Source: Caldimonas mangrovi (GTDB taxonomy: Bacteria; Pseudomonadota; Gammaproteobacteria; Burkholderiales; Burkholderiaceae_C). From it: 64,000 bases of DNA. The position numbers were made by a program, and so were the translations under genes. Below the pieces are notes generated by a model, which saw nothing but the letters and a program-made list of their open reading frames with translations, ran no database searches and was not told where the DNA came from. Each line of letters opens with the position of its first letter. Within the stretch, counting starts at the first letter, position 1. The stretch covers positions 289,184 to 353,183 of the forward strand of contig NZ_JAMKFE010000006.1 of assembly GCF_023721835.1 (NCBI RefSeq), in the 5' to 3' direction. Shown here piece by piece: positions 46,980-56,250 of this stretch.

Positions 46980-47498
46980 ATGTCGGAGAGACGCCGTTCC
47001 GGTGGCTACGCGTGGCGCGTGCCGTTCTCGCTGGCTGCACTTGGCGCAGCGATCGTCGCAGTGGTGGGCGGGTGTGCGCAGAAGGCGCCGGTGCCTGCGC
47101 CGGAACCCGCTCCCCCCGCTGCAAGGCCTGTCGCGCCGCCGGTGGCGAAACCGGCACCGCGCGTCGAGGCGCCGGCGCGCACCTGGGAGCAGTACCGCCT
47201 GCGGGTGGGGCAGCGCATTGCCGAGGTCAATGCCGCGGGCGTCTATCTCGATACGCCGCCGGACATCCTGCTGGCGATTCCGGTGCTGGAGATCGAGCTC
47301 AACGCGGACGGCAGCGTGCGGCGTATCGAGGTGCTGCGGTACCCGCGGCAGGCCAAGGACACGACACAGCTGGCGATCGATGCGGTGCGAAGGGCCGGGC
47401 CGTTCGGCAGCGTGGCGCATTTGCCGAAACCGTGGAGGTTTCCGGAGACGTTCTTGTTTCGCGACGACCGTCGGTTCAAGCCGCGGTCGCTGGATTGA
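46980..47498 (+). CDS. Exported protein with TonB-C-like domain
   Basis: A 172-residue protein. An N-terminal membrane segment (about 14-31, ending VVGGC) is followed by a Pro/Ala linker and a domain that resembles the TonB C-terminal fold (IELNADGSVRRIEVLRYPR, AIDAVRRAGPFG). The GGC could be a lipidated cysteine. The start has GAGGGG upstream. It lies between uvrC and pgsA; the function is unknown. Confidence 0.7.
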   Translation: MSERRRSGGYAWRVPFSLAALGAAIVAVVGGCAQKAPVPAPEPAPPAARPVAPPVAKPAPRVEAPARTWEQYRLRVGQRIAEVNAAGVYLDTPPDILLAIPVLEIELNADGSVRRIEVLRYPRQAKDTTQLAIDAVRRAGPFGSVAHLPKPWRFPETFLFRDDRRFKPRSLD

Positions 47499-47667
47499 CC
47501 GTTCTCCTCTGCTCTGCGCGAGCGGCCTTGCCGGGCCTGCTTCCCTGTGGCGGGGGACTGCATGGCGTTGCCGAACAACCCGCCAGGCAGCAGCGCGCGC
47601 ACACGGGCAAGACAGCCTGTCACGCACCGCGACAAGCCGTCATCGACTTTGCGCCACAATGGCCGCC

Positions 47668-48237
47668 ATGTTCTTCAACCTCCCCACGTTGCTGACCTGG
47701 GCGCGCATCGTCGCCATCCCACTGATCGTGGGGGTGTTCTACCTGCCACAGGTGGAAGGCCCGACCCGCAACCTGATCGCCACGGTGATGTTCATCGTGT
47801 TCGCGGCCACCGACTGGCTCGACGGCTGGCTGGCGCGCAAGCTCAATCAGACCTCGGCCTTCGGTGCCTTTCTCGACCCCGTGGCCGACAAGTTCCTCGT
47901 CTGCGCATCGCTGCTGATCCTGGTGCAGCTTGACCGCGTCAACGCGCTCGTCGCGCTGGTGATCATCGGCCGCGAGATCGCGATCTCGGCGCTGCGGGAA
48001 TGGATGGCGCAGATCGGCGCGTCGCGCAGCGTGGCGGTGCACATGCTGGGCAAGCTGAAGACGATGACGCAGATGATCGCCATTCCGTTCCTGCTGTATG
48101 ACGGCCTGCTCTTCGGCATCTTCGACACCAAGATCTGGGGCACGGGGCTGATCTACCTGGCGGCAGTGCTGACGATCTGGTCGATGGTCTACTACCTGCA
48201 GAAGGCGCTGCCCGAGATCCGGGCGAAATCCCGCTGA
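47668..48237 (+). CDS. pgsA: CDP-diacylglycerol--glycerol-3-phosphate phosphatidyltransferase
   Basis: A 189-residue membrane enzyme of phosphatidylglycerol synthesis. The CDP-alcohol transferase motif is DWLDGWLARKLNQTSAFGAF then DPVADK. ATG 47668 is preferred over 47659 because homologues begin MFFNLPTLLTW and CACAAT (47655-47660) lies 7 nt upstream. Confidence 0.95.
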   Translation: MFFNLPTLLTWARIVAIPLIVGVFYLPQVEGPTRNLIATVMFIVFAATDWLDGWLARKLNQTSAFGAFLDPVADKFLVCASLLILVQLDRVNALVALVIIGREIAISALREWMAQIGASRSVAVHMLGKLKTMTQMIAIPFLLYDGLLFGIFDTKIWGTGLIYLAAVLTIWSMVYYLQKALPEIRAKSR

Positions 48238-48247
48238 CGACGCCCCC

Positions 48248-49204
48248 ATGAAATCAACGGCAGCATCGCCGGTGCACCAGATATCTAACATGTTCAACGA
48301 CCGGCAGGCGCTCGTGCGCTCGATGCCCTGGGTGTTCGTGCTCGTCTGGAGCACCGGTTTCATCGTCGCGCGCTATGGCATGCCCTATGCACCGCCGCTG
48401 GGATTTCTGTCGTGGCGCTATGCGCTGTCGATCGCCTGCTTTCTCGTCTGGATACGGCTGGCACGTGCGGCGTGGCCGCAAGGCGCAGCGCAATGGGCTC
48501 ACCTCGGCGTCACCGGCGCACTGATGCATGCAGGCTATCTGGGTGGCGTCTGGGCCGCGGTCAAAGCGGGCATGGGCGCGGGCACCATCGCGTTGATCGT
48601 CGGCTTGCAGCCGGTGCTGACGGCCGTATGGGTCACGTCCATCGGTGGCGCCGGGACGCGGGTCACAGGGCGGCAGTGGGGCGGGTTGACGCTCGGCCTG
48701 GCAGGGCTGGCGCTGGTGGTCTGGCGCAAGCTCGGGCTCGGCGAGCTGAACGCATTGAACCTGTCGCTCGCGATCTTCGCGCTGGTGTCGATCACCGTCG
48801 GCACGCTCTACCAGAAGCGCTTCTTGAAACCCTGCGACGCGCGCACGGCCAACACGGTGCAGTTGATGGCCGCCTTGGCCGTCTCGCTGCCGTTCGCCCT
48901 GTTCGAAGCCGAGGCGATCCGGCTGCACCCGCACTTCGTCGGCGCGATGGCATGGTCGGTGCTCGGGCTGACCCTGGGCGGCAGTTCCTTGCTGTACGTG
49001 CTCATCCAGCGCGGTGCTGCCACTTCAGTGACCAGCCTGCTCTACCTGGTACCGCCCTGTACCGCCGCCATGGCGTGGCTGCTGTTCGGCGAGCCGCTTG
49101 GCGCTTCGACGCTGGCCGGCATGGCCTTGACGGCCTTCGGCGTGTGGCTGGTGGTCAAAGGGCCGGCCGCCAAGCAGCCGGCGTCAGCGGCGCGGGCGGG
49201 CTGA
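48248..49204 (+). CDS. EamA/DMT-family transporter
   Basis: A 318-residue membrane protein with ten predicted helices in two EamA repeats. The second repeat carries the GGSSLLYVLIQRGAATSVTSL segment. The substrate is unknown; relatives export amino acids or metabolites. The start could also be ATG 48290. It follows pgsA by 10 nt. The end overlaps the LysR gene by 21 nt. Confidence 0.85.
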   Translation: MKSTAASPVHQISNMFNDRQALVRSMPWVFVLVWSTGFIVARYGMPYAPPLGFLSWRYALSIACFLVWIRLARAAWPQGAAQWAHLGVTGALMHAGYLGGVWAAVKAGMGAGTIALIVGLQPVLTAVWVTSIGGAGTRVTGRQWGGLTLGLAGLALVVWRKLGLGELNALNLSLAIFALVSITVGTLYQKRFLKPCDARTANTVQLMAALAVSLPFALFEAEAIRLHPHFVGAMAWSVLGLTLGGSSLLYVLIQRGAATSVTSLLYLVPPCTAAMAWLLFGEPLGASTLAGMALTAFGVWLVVKGPAAKQPASAARAG

Positions 49205-50137
49205 CGGCAGCGGCTTCAGCCACGGCGGATCGGCCAGGCTGCTGGCGAGATGGTCCTGCAGCAGCCGCAGGCGCAGCGGCACAGCGCCACCTGGCGTCCG
49301 CGGCGGTGCGATCCAGTGCACGTCGGCGTCGAGCATCGCGTAGCCGGGCAGCACCTGCAGCAGTGTGCCGTCGGCCAGCAAGGGGTGCACGTCCCATAGC
49401 GAGCGCAGCATGATGCCGTGCCCGGCCAGCGCCCAGTCGCGCACGACCTCGCCGCTGTTGCTGGACAAGGCGCCATGCACCTGCACAGTGACCGGCGTCG
49501 CGCGTGGGCGGTTTACCGGCGACAGCCGCCACGTCGCGTAGCGGGCTTCGTGCTCACGCACGATCAGGCAGGCGTGCTGCGGCAGTTCCTGCGGCGAGGC
49601 GGGCACGCCATGTCGTTCGGCATACGCGGGGGCGGCAACCAGCACCCGGCGGTTCGACGCCAGCTTGCGGGCCACGCTGCTCGCGCGCGTGGGGGACCAC
49701 AGCCACACCGCAGCGTCGAGCCCGGCCGATGCGAGGTCGGGCAGGTGCTCCATCAGCTCGAGCTTCAGCTCGACGCGGGGGTGTGCCTGCTGGAAACGCG
49801 CCAAAGCCGGGGCCACCCAGCGGCGCCCGAAGCCAAAAGATGAAGCGAGCCGGATCGCCCCCCGCGCTTCGCCGACGCTGTCTTGCAATTCGGACTCGAG
49901 CGACGACAGCCGGGCCAGCACCTCGCGCGCGCGGCCGCAGAACAGCTCGCCTTCGTCGGTGAGCGACAGCCGGCGTGTGGTGCGGTGAAACAGCCGGACA
50001 CCCAGACGCCGCTCCAATGCGGCAAGCCGCTTGGTGACCGCCGGCGGTTCCAGGTCCAGCGAGCGCGCAGCAGCGGCCAGACTCCCTTGCTCGGCGGCCT
50101 GCACGACAAGAAGAAGCTCCTGGTGTTCGATCGTCAT
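49184..50137 (-). CDS. LysR-family regulator, divergent from dehalogenase/tartrate genes
   Basis: A 317-residue LTTR with the winged helix at residues about 5-60 (AARSLDLEPPAVTKRLAALE) and a ligand-binding domain. The start at 50137 gives better spacing to AAGGAA than ATG 50140. A 13-bp palindrome (TTCCTTCAAGGAA, 50141-50153) overlaps this region. It probably regulates the divergent hydrolase and tartrate dehydrogenase genes; the ligand is unknown. Confidence 0.88.
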   Translation of the reverse strand: MTIEHQELLLVVQAAEQGSLAAAARSLDLEPPAVTKRLAALERRLGVRLFHRTTRRLSLTDEGELFCGRAREVLARLSSLESELQDSVGEARGAIRLASSFGFGRRWVAPALARFQQAHPRVELKLELMEHLPDLASAGLDAAVWLWSPTRASSVARKLASNRRVLVAAPAYAERHGVPASPQELPQHACLIVREHEARYATWRLSPVNRPRATPVTVQVHGALSSNSGEVVRDWALAGHGIMLRSLWDVHPLLADGTLLQVLPGYAMLDADVHWIAPPRTPGGAVPLRLRLLQDHLASSLADPPWLKPLPSARPRR

Positions 50138-50213
50138 CATTTCCTTCAAGGAATGAATGGGTTGCCGGATTATTGATTGTTTGACCGCGGATCGCAGCGC
50201 AGAATCGCCCCTC

Positions 50214-51101
50214 ATGTTCGAACGCTTCGAATCCCGCTTCATCGAGCTGCCTGGCGCCTCGCCTCGGCGCATGCACGTGCGCGTCGGCGGCAGCGGGGCT
50301 CCGTTGCTCCTGCTGCACGGCCATCCTCAGACCCATGTCATGTGGCATGGCGTCGCCGGCTCGCTGGCCGCGCGTCACACCGTCGTTGCGGTGGACTTGC
50401 CGGGCTACGGCGACTCCTATCGCCCGCCGCCCGACGGGCAGCACCTGAATCACAGCAAGCGCCGCATGGCGGAAGACGTCGATGCGACGATGCAGGTGCT
50501 GGGCCTGGGGCCTTATGCGGTCTGCGCACACGACCGCGGCGCACGTGTCGCCCACCGGCTCGCGGTCGACCGCCCCGAGCGGGTGACGCGCGTGATGCTG
50601 CTCGACATCGCACCGACCCTGGCGATGTACGAGGGCACCACAGAGGCCTTTGCACGTGCCTACTGGCACTGGTTCTTCCTGATCCAGCCGGCGCCGCTGC
50701 CGGAGCGGCTGATCGAGCACGACCCGGTCTTCTACCTGCGCAGCGTGATGGGACGCCGGCACGCAGGACTGTCCGCCTTCGACCCGCGTGCGCTGCAGGA
50801 GTACGAGCGCTGCATCGCCTTGTCGGGCAGTGCCGCGTCGATGTGCGAAGACTATCGCGCGTCTGCGTCGATCGATCTGCAGCATGACCGGCAGGACGTG
50901 GCCGACGGCCGCCGGCTCGAGCAGCCGCTGCGCGTGCTGTGGGGACGCCACGGCGTGGTCGACGCATGCTTCGACGTGATGGCGCTGTGGCAGGCGAGGG
51001 CCAGCCATGTGACGGGGCGCTCGCTCGACTGCGGCCACTACATCGCCGAGGAGCAGCCGCAGGCGCTGCTCGAGGAAATGCAAACCTTCTTTCAGGAGTG
51101 A
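50214..51101 (+). CDS. Haloacetate (fluoroacetate) dehalogenase-like alpha/beta hydrolase
   Basis: A 295-residue alpha/beta hydrolase. It carries equivalents of all key residues known from fluoroacetate dehalogenase: nucleophile Asp107 with Arg108 and Arg111 (HDRGAR), Asp131, halide-pocket His152, Trp153 and Tyr214, and His275. This set separates the family from epoxide hydrolases. It would convert haloacetate to glycolate. The start at 50214 follows CAGAAT by 8 nt. The tartrate dehydrogenase gene is 4 nt downstream. The true substrate may be a natural analogue. Confidence 0.82.
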   Translation: MFERFESRFIELPGASPRRMHVRVGGSGAPLLLLHGHPQTHVMWHGVAGSLAARHTVVAVDLPGYGDSYRPPPDGQHLNHSKRRMAEDVDATMQVLGLGPYAVCAHDRGARVAHRLAVDRPERVTRVMLLDIAPTLAMYEGTTEAFARAYWHWFFLIQPAPLPERLIEHDPVFYLRSVMGRRHAGLSAFDPRALQEYERCIALSGSAASMCEDYRASASIDLQHDRQDVADGRRLEQPLRVLWGRHGVVDACFDVMALWQARASHVTGRSLDCGHYIAEEQPQALLEEMQTFFQE

Positions 51102-51105
51102 ATCG

Positions 51106-52206
51106 ATGAGCCCATCATCCGCAAAGCTGCGCATCGCCGTGATCGCCGGCGACGGCATCGGCAAGGAAGTGATGCCCGAGGGCCTGCGCGTGGTCGATGC
51201 AGCGGCACGCCGCTTCGGCATCCAGATGCACTTCGACGAGTTCGATTTCTCGAGCTGGGACTACTACGAGCGCCACGGCAAGATGCTGCCCGACGACTGG
51301 AAGGACCGCATCGGTGGCCACGACGCGATCTACTTCGGGGCGGTGGGCTGGCCGGAGAAGATCCCCGACCATGTTTCGCTGTGGGGTTCGTTGCTGCGCT
51401 TTCGCCGCGACTTCGACCAGTACGTCAACCTGCGGCCGGCACGCCTGATGCCCGGCATCCGCTCGCCGCTGGTGCGCCGCGATGGTGCGCCGCGCCAGGC
51501 TGGCGAGATCGACATGATGATCGTGCGCGAGAACACCGAAGGCGAGTACTCCAGCATCGGCGGGCGCATGTTCGAGGGTACCGAGCGGGAGCTCGTGATC
51601 CAGGAGACCGTGATGACACGCACCGGTGTCGACCGGGTACTGAAGTTCGCGTTCGAGCTTGCACAGTCGCGCCCGCGCAAACGCCTGACATCCGCCACCA
51701 AGTCCAACGGCATTTCGATCACGATGCCGTACTGGGACGAGCGTGTCGAGGCGATGGCCAAGGCCTACCCGGAACTGGCGGTCGACAAGTTTCACATCGA
51801 CATCCTCACGGCCCACTTCGTGCAGCGACCTGAGCACTTCGATGTGGTCGTCGCGAGCAACCTGTTCGGCGACATTCTCAGTGACCTGGGGCCCGCCTGC
51901 ACCGGCACCATCGGCATCGCGCCTTCAGCGAATCTGAATCCTGACCGACGCTTCCCCTCGCTGTTCGAGCCGGTGCACGGCTCGGCGCCCGACATCGCAG
52001 GGCGCGGCGTTGCCAACCCGATCGGGCAGATCTGGTCCGGCGCGTTGATGCTCGACTTCCTCGGCCACCGCGCGGCACACGACGCGATCCTGTCCGCAGT
52101 CGAGACCGTGCTCGATCCGGCGAGCGGCGCTCCGCGCACACCCGACCTGGGCGGCCGGGACAGCACCCATGACCTCGGGCGTGCGATCGAGTCGGCACTC
52201 GCCTGA
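51106..52206 (+). CDS. ttuC: Tartrate dehydrogenase/decarboxylase (isocitrate/isopropylmalate dehydrogenase family)
   Basis: A 366-residue NAD-dependent oxidative decarboxylase. The N-terminus AVIAGDGIGKEVMPEG, the segment IVRENTEGEYSS and EPVHGSAPDIAGRGVANP are family marks; YFGAVGWPEKIPDH is typical of the TtuC/D-malate branch. It acts on tartrate or D-malate in the cytoplasm. It is cotranscribed with the dehalogenase-like gene (4 nt) and probably under the LysR regulator. Confidence 0.9.
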   Translation: MSPSSAKLRIAVIAGDGIGKEVMPEGLRVVDAAARRFGIQMHFDEFDFSSWDYYERHGKMLPDDWKDRIGGHDAIYFGAVGWPEKIPDHVSLWGSLLRFRRDFDQYVNLRPARLMPGIRSPLVRRDGAPRQAGEIDMMIVRENTEGEYSSIGGRMFEGTERELVIQETVMTRTGVDRVLKFAFELAQSRPRKRLTSATKSNGISITMPYWDERVEAMAKAYPELAVDKFHIDILTAHFVQRPEHFDVVVASNLFGDILSDLGPACTGTIGIAPSANLNPDRRFPSLFEPVHGSAPDIAGRGVANPIGQIWSGALMLDFLGHRAAHDAILSAVETVLDPASGAPRTPDLGGRDSTHDLGRAIESALA

Positions 52207-52534
52207 GTGTCCTTGAACCCGCCGCTTCGCAGTGGGTCCTCGAAGGAGGCGCCGAGCTCCGACGCGGCTCGGTGCTCGCTTCGGAGTGCACCGCAACATG
52301 CGTGGATGCGAGGCTCGCACCGTGCCCTGTCAAGCGTGGAACCACGCGGAATGTTCACTCTTTAACGTCTCGAAATACGCATAGAATCCGCATCCGCGCT
52401 TGACACTGAGGGGGGCGGTGGCTGTAATTGGTCGCGCAGCGGAGTGCCTGCTGCGACACCTTCCACGCGGTTCTTTCATCGCGCGGCGGCGCAAAAATTC
52501 CTTCCTGTGAGACACCTTTGAGAGGGGGTATTTC
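52207..52534. other. Intergenic region with hup promoter
   Basis: About 330 nt without a convincing gene between ttuC and hup. The promoter at 52401-52429 would give an untranslated leader of about 100 nt. No riboswitch-like fold was recognised. Confidence 0.5.
52401..52429 (+). promoter_or_regulatory. Sigma-70 promoter of hup
   Basis: A consensus -35 TTGACA (52401-52406) and -10 TGTAAT (52424-52429) with a 17-bp spacer, the best match seen in the window, which fits an abundant nucleoid protein. Confidence 0.85.
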
Positions 52535-52807
52535 GTGAACAAGACTGAACTGATCGAGCACATCGCCAAGCAGGCCGACATCTCCAAGGCAGCGGCCACC
52601 CGCGCGCTCGAAGCCATGATCGGCGGCGTGCGCACCACCCTGAAGAAGGGCGGCACGGTGTCGCTGGTGGGCTTCGGCACGTTCGCCGTCGGCAAGCGCG
52701 CCGCTCGCAGCGGTCGCAACCCCCGCACCGGCGCGGCGATCAAGATCAAGGCTGCCAAGGTGCCGAAGTTCCGTCCGGGCAAGGCGTTGAAGGACGCGCT
52801 CAACTGA
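52535..52807 (+). CDS. hupB: HU-family DNA-binding protein
   Basis: A 90-residue HU protein with a GTG start and GAGAGGGGGT as ribosome site. [21 protein letters not shown] is the DNA-binding arm. It compacts DNA as a dimer. A tRNA-Val gene follows 15 nt after the stop and may share the transcript. Confidence 0.96.
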   Translation: MNKTELIEHIAKQADISKAAATRALEAMIGGVRTTLKKGGTVSLVGFGTFAVGKRAARSGRNPRTGAAIKIKAAKVPKFRPGKALKDALN

Positions 52808-52822
52808 TCGATCAGTTGTCTC

Positions 52823-52898
52823 GGGTGCTTAGCTCAGTTGGTAGAGCGGCGCCCTTACAAGGCGTAGGTCGGGGGTTCGAACCCCTCAGCACCCACCA
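52823..52898 (+). tRNA. tRNA-Val (TAC)
   Basis: A 76-nt tRNA with acceptor GGGTGCT/AGCACCC, anticodon TAC in the loop CTTACAA, T-loop GGTTCGAACC and an encoded CCA. A terminator follows at 53053. Confidence 0.97.
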
Positions 52899-53052
52899 CC
52901 GAGAACAGCAGGCGCCCAGGCGGGGCGCACGAGGCAGCAGGGGCAACAGGGTCGGCTAAACTAGCCGCCTGTCACGCCCCCGGGGCTTGGGGGCCCGGCC
53001 CGCCGAGCCCCACCGTTCAAGCGGCCCAGCGCTCGCGACTGCAACGTGAAAT

Positions 53053-53082
53053 GGCGAACCGAGGTTCGCCTTTTTGCTTTTT
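53053..53082 (+). terminator. Terminator after tRNA-Val
   Basis: A perfect 8-bp stem GGCGAACC (53053-53060) and GGTTCGCC (53063-53070) with a 2-nt loop, then TTTTTGCTTTTT. It ends the hup/tRNA-Val unit before ppiD. Confidence 0.8.
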
Positions 53083-53148
53083 GGCCATCGTCGCTGCCGG
53101 GCCCGCAGGTTGCGGGGCCGTCATCGTCAGAGGTCGAGGATTTCTTCC

Positions 53149-55050
53149 ATGTTCGATTTCGTTCGCAACAACACGCGTGTCCTGTTCTTCGTGTTGATGC
53201 TGCTGATCATTCCTTCGTTCGTCTTTTTCGGTGTGCAAGGCTACACCCAGTTCCGCGAGGGCGCTGACGAGGTCGCCAAGGTCGCGGGCCAGCCGATCAG
53301 CGGCGCGGAACTCGAGGCGGCCCACCGCAACCAGATCGAGCGCGTGCGCCAGCAGATGCCCGGTGTCGACGTGAAGATGCTCGACACGCCCGAAATGCGC
53401 CGTGAAACGCTGGAGGCGCTGGTGCGCGAGCGGGTGATGGCGGCAGCCGCGAACGATCTGCATCTCGTCACTGATGACGAGCGGCTGCACCGGATCTTCC
53501 TGAGCGATCCGCAGCTTGCGTTCCTGCGCAACCCCGACGGCAGCGTCAACCGTGACGCGCTCGCGATGCGCGGCATGACGCCGGCGATGTTCACCGAAAG
53601 CCTGCGCCGCGACCTGTCGCTGCGGCAGGTGATGCAGGGCGTGACGCAGAGCACGGTGGCGGGCAAGGCGGCCACCGATGCTGCGCTCGACGCCTTCCTG
53701 CAGCAACGCGAGGTTCAGGTCGCCCGTTTCGACGCAAAGGAGTACACGGGTCGGGTCGATCCGACCGAGGAGCAGTTGAAGGCGTACTACGACAACCCCG
53801 CGCATGCCGCCCAGTTCCAGCAGCCGGAGCAGGCGACGATCGAATACGCAGTGCTCGACCTCGACAGCGTGATGAAGACCATCTCGGTGCCGGAAGACAA
53901 GCTGCGTGAGTACTACAAGCAGAACGAGGGGCGCTACTCCAAGCCGGAAGAGCGTCGCGCGAGCCACATCCTCGTGAAGTCCGAGAAGAGCGACACGGCG
54001 GACAAACGTGCGGCGGCCAAGGCGAAGGCTGAGCAACTGCTCGCCGAGGTGAAGAAGAATCCGCAAGGTTTTGCCGAGCTGGCGAAGAAGAACTCCGACG
54101 ACCCGGGATCGGCTGCGAGCGGTGGCGACCTGGGCTTCTTCGGTCGGGGGGCGATGGTCCAGCCTTTCGCTGATGCGGCGTTCTCGATGAAACCGGGCGA
54201 GACGAGCGATGTGGTCGAAACCGACTTCGGCTATCACATCATCCGCCTGCACGAGGTGCGGGGCGGCGACAAGCAGCCGTTCGAATCGGTGCAGGCGCAG
54301 ATCGAGCAGGAAGTGCGCCGGCAGCTTGCGCAGCAAGCCTATGCCGAGGCGGCCGAGCAGTTCAGCAATACGGTCTACGAGCAGGACGACAGCCTGAAGC
54401 CCGCAGCCGACAAACTGAAACTCGAGGTGCAGACGGCTCGGAACGTCACGCGCAACCCCGGTCCTGGCGTGCAGGGACCGATCGCGAATGCGAAGCTGCT
54501 CGAGGCTGTGTTTGCCGACGAGACGCTGCGCAGCAAGCGCAACACCAAGGCCATCGAGATCGGCCCGAACCAGCTGGCGGCTGCGCGCGTCATCGAATAC
54601 TCGCCGGCACGCACGCTGCCCTTCGACGAAGTCAAGAACCAGGTGCGCGACCGCGTCGTGGCCCAGCAGGCCGCGCAGGCGGCGCGCAAGGAAGGCGAGG
54701 CCAAGCTGGCCGAGTGGAAGCAGTCGCCCGACGCGGCGCAGCTGCGCGCAGCGGTGACGGTGTCGCGGGTGCAGCCGAACGAGCAGCCGCGCCAGGTGGT
54801 TGAAGCGGCACTGAAGGCCGATCCGGCCCAGTTGCCAGCGTGGGTGGGTGTCGACCTCGGCGCGCAGGGCTACGCCGTCGTGAAGGTCAACAAGATTGCC
54901 GGCCGCGCCGAATTGCCGGGCGGACAGCAGCTCGACGCGCAGTACCGCCAGGCGTGGTCCTCCGCGGAGTCCCAGGCCTACTACGAGGTCCTGAAGAACC
55001 GCTACAAGGTCGAGATCAGCGACAAGCTGAAGGTGTCGGCGGCGCAGTGA
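53149..55050 (+). CDS. ppiD: Periplasmic chaperone/peptidyl-prolyl isomerase PpiD
   Basis: A 633-residue inner-membrane-anchored protein. A single membrane helix (about 11-31) is followed by a SurA-like N-domain, a parvulin PPIase domain ([14 protein letters not shown] to [12 protein letters not shown], about residues 265-385) and a C-terminal chaperone domain. It folds outer-membrane proteins near the Sec exit. The start at 53149 puts the anchor at the N-terminus. Confidence 0.94.
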   Translation: MFDFVRNNTRVLFFVLMLLIIPSFVFFGVQGYTQFREGADEVAKVAGQPISGAELEAAHRNQIERVRQQMPGVDVKMLDTPEMRRETLEALVRERVMAAAANDLHLVTDDERLHRIFLSDPQLAFLRNPDGSVNRDALAMRGMTPAMFTESLRRDLSLRQVMQGVTQSTVAGKAATDAALDAFLQQREVQVARFDAKEYTGRVDPTEEQLKAYYDNPAHAAQFQQPEQATIEYAVLDLDSVMKTISVPEDKLREYYKQNEGRYSKPEERRASHILVKSEKSDTADKRAAAKAKAEQLLAEVKKNPQGFAELAKKNSDDPGSAASGGDLGFFGRGAMVQPFADAAFSMKPGETSDVVETDFGYHIIRLHEVRGGDKQPFESVQAQIEQEVRRQLAQQAYAEAAEQFSNTVYEQDDSLKPAADKLKLEVQTARNVTRNPGPGVQGPIANAKLLEAVFADETLRSKRNTKAIEIGPNQLAAARVIEYSPARTLPFDEVKNQVRDRVVAQQAAQAARKEGEAKLAEWKQSPDAAQLRAAVTVSRVQPNEQPRQVVEAALKADPAQLPAWVGVDLGAQGYAVVKVNKIAGRAELPGGQQLDAQYRQAWSSAESQAYYEVLKNRYKVEISDKLKVSAAQ

Positions 55051-55095
55051 GGCCGGCCGGTTCACGAAGGCTGGCAAAAGCCTGCGCGAACCGGC

Positions 55096-55101
55096 TATAA
55101 T
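55096..55101 (+). promoter_or_regulatory. -10 box of tRNA-His
   Basis: A perfect TATAAT lies 13 nt before the tRNA-His gene. The expected -35 (near 55072-55078) is weak. Confidence 0.6.
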
Positions 55102-55114
55102 CTTCGACTCTTTG

Positions 55115-55190
55115 GTGGCTGTAGCTCAGTTGGTAGAGTCCAGGATTGTGATTCCTGTTGTCGTGGGTTCGAGTCCCATCAGCCACCCCA
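55115..55190 (+). tRNA. tRNA-His (GTG)
   Basis: A 76-nt tRNA with acceptor GTGGCTG/CAGCCAC, anticodon GTG in the loop TTGTGAT, T-loop GGTTCGAGTC and an encoded CCA. A G at 55114 can serve as the extra G-1 opposite C73, the identity mark of tRNA-His. Confidence 0.97.
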
Positions 55191-55201
55191 AGGAATAAAC
55201 G

Positions 55202-55246
55202 AAAAACGCCGATCCGGCTGTCAAGCCGGTCGGCGTTTTTGCTTTT
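55202..55246 (+). terminator. Terminator of tRNA-His
   Basis: Stem AAAAACGCCGA (55202-55212) with TCGGCGTTTTT (55230-55240) around an inner CCGGCT/AGCCGG stem, then GCTTTT. It also reads on the minus strand and could end the VanB-like gene. Confidence 0.8.
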
Positions 55247-55278
55247 GGGGGCGGGTGTCGCTGCGGGCCGGCTGCGGC

Positions 55279-56250
55279 CTACAGGTCGAGTACCAGCCGC
55301 GCGGATTTCGCGCGCGAGCAGCAGGGCGTGAACTGGTCGTTTGCCGCCTGCTCCTCGGGTGTCAGGTACAGGTCCTTGTGGTCGGGGACGCCGTCGAGCA
55401 CGCGGGTGAGGCAGGTGCCGCACACGCCTTGCTCGCAAGAGGTCTGCACCTCCACGCCGGCGGCGGCCAGCGCCTGCACGACGGTGCGGTCTTCGGGCAC
55501 CACGATCACGCGCACTGAACGGGCCAGCTGCACTTCGAAGCAGCTGTCGCCGGCGGCGGGGCCCACTTCCGCCGAGAAGAACTCATGGTGCAGTTGTGCG
55601 TCAGGCCACCTCCTGGCTCGTGCCACGGTCAGCACCTCGTCGGTGAACCGCCTCGGCCCGCAAACATAGACGTGCGTGCCCGGCTCGGGTTCGGCGAGTC
55701 GTTCGGCGATGTCGAAGCGCTGTGCCCCGGGGCCGTCGCTGAAGTGAAACCGCACCTGCCCGGCGAAGCGCGAGGCGGCAATGCGGTTGGCGAAGGCCGC
55801 ACGCTCACGCGAGCGGGCGCAGTAGTGCATCTCGAATTCGGCGCCCATCGCGGCAAGGCGCTCTGCCATGCACAGGATGGGCGTCACGCCGATGCCGGCG
55901 GCCAGCAGCACGGTGCGCGCCGCGCCATGCACCAGTGGGAAATGGTTCTTCGGCGCGCTGATGGTGAGCAGGTCGCCGACCTGGACGCGGTCGTGCAGCG
56001 CCGACGAGCCGCCACGCGAGGCGGCCTCGCGCAGCACGGCGATCTGGTAGCGGTGCTGCTCCGCGGGGTCGTTGCACAGCGAATACTGGCGCGTCAACGT
56101 GGGGCTCACCGCCACGTCGATGTGCGAGCCGGCGGAAAACGCGGGCAGGGCACTGCCGTCGGCCGCGACGAGGTCGAAGCTGCAGATGTCGAGCGCCTCG
56201 GCGGTCTTGGCCTCCACCCGGACCTGCAAGGTGTCGCCGGGGAGCGTCAT
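55279..56250 (-). CDS. vanB: VanB-like ferredoxin reductase of an aromatic oxygenase
   Basis: A 323-residue PDR/VanB-type reductase: FMN domain (RQYSLCND), NAD domain (LLAAGIGVTPILCM) and a C-terminal [2Fe-2S] ferredoxin domain (CEQGVCGTC with a later Cys near CCSRAK). It passes electrons to the Rieske subunit encoded just before it, with 4-nt overlap (ATGA). The vanillate assignment follows from the pair and the adjacent ferulate genes. Confidence 0.88.
   Translation of the reverse strand: MTLPGDTLQVRVEAKTAEALDICSFDLVAADGSALPAFSAGSHIDVAVSPTLTRQYSLCNDPAEQHRYQIAVLREAASRGGSSALHDRVQVGDLLTISAPKNHFPLVHGAARTVLLAAGIGVTPILCMAERLAAMGAEFEMHYCARSRERAAFANRIAASRFAGQVRFHFSDGPGAQRFDIAERLAEPEPGTHVYVCGPRRFTDEVLTVARARRWPDAQLHHEFFSAEVGPAAGDSCFEVQLARSVRVIVVPEDRTVVQALAAAGVEVQTSCEQGVCGTCLTRVLDGVPDHKDLYLTPEEQAANDQFTPCCSRAKSARLVLDL

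Noticed and set aside
53017..55077. Long open frame (686 codons) antisense to ppiD
   Set aside because: ppiD has a full domain set on the plus strand; the antisense frame is an artefact of codon bias.
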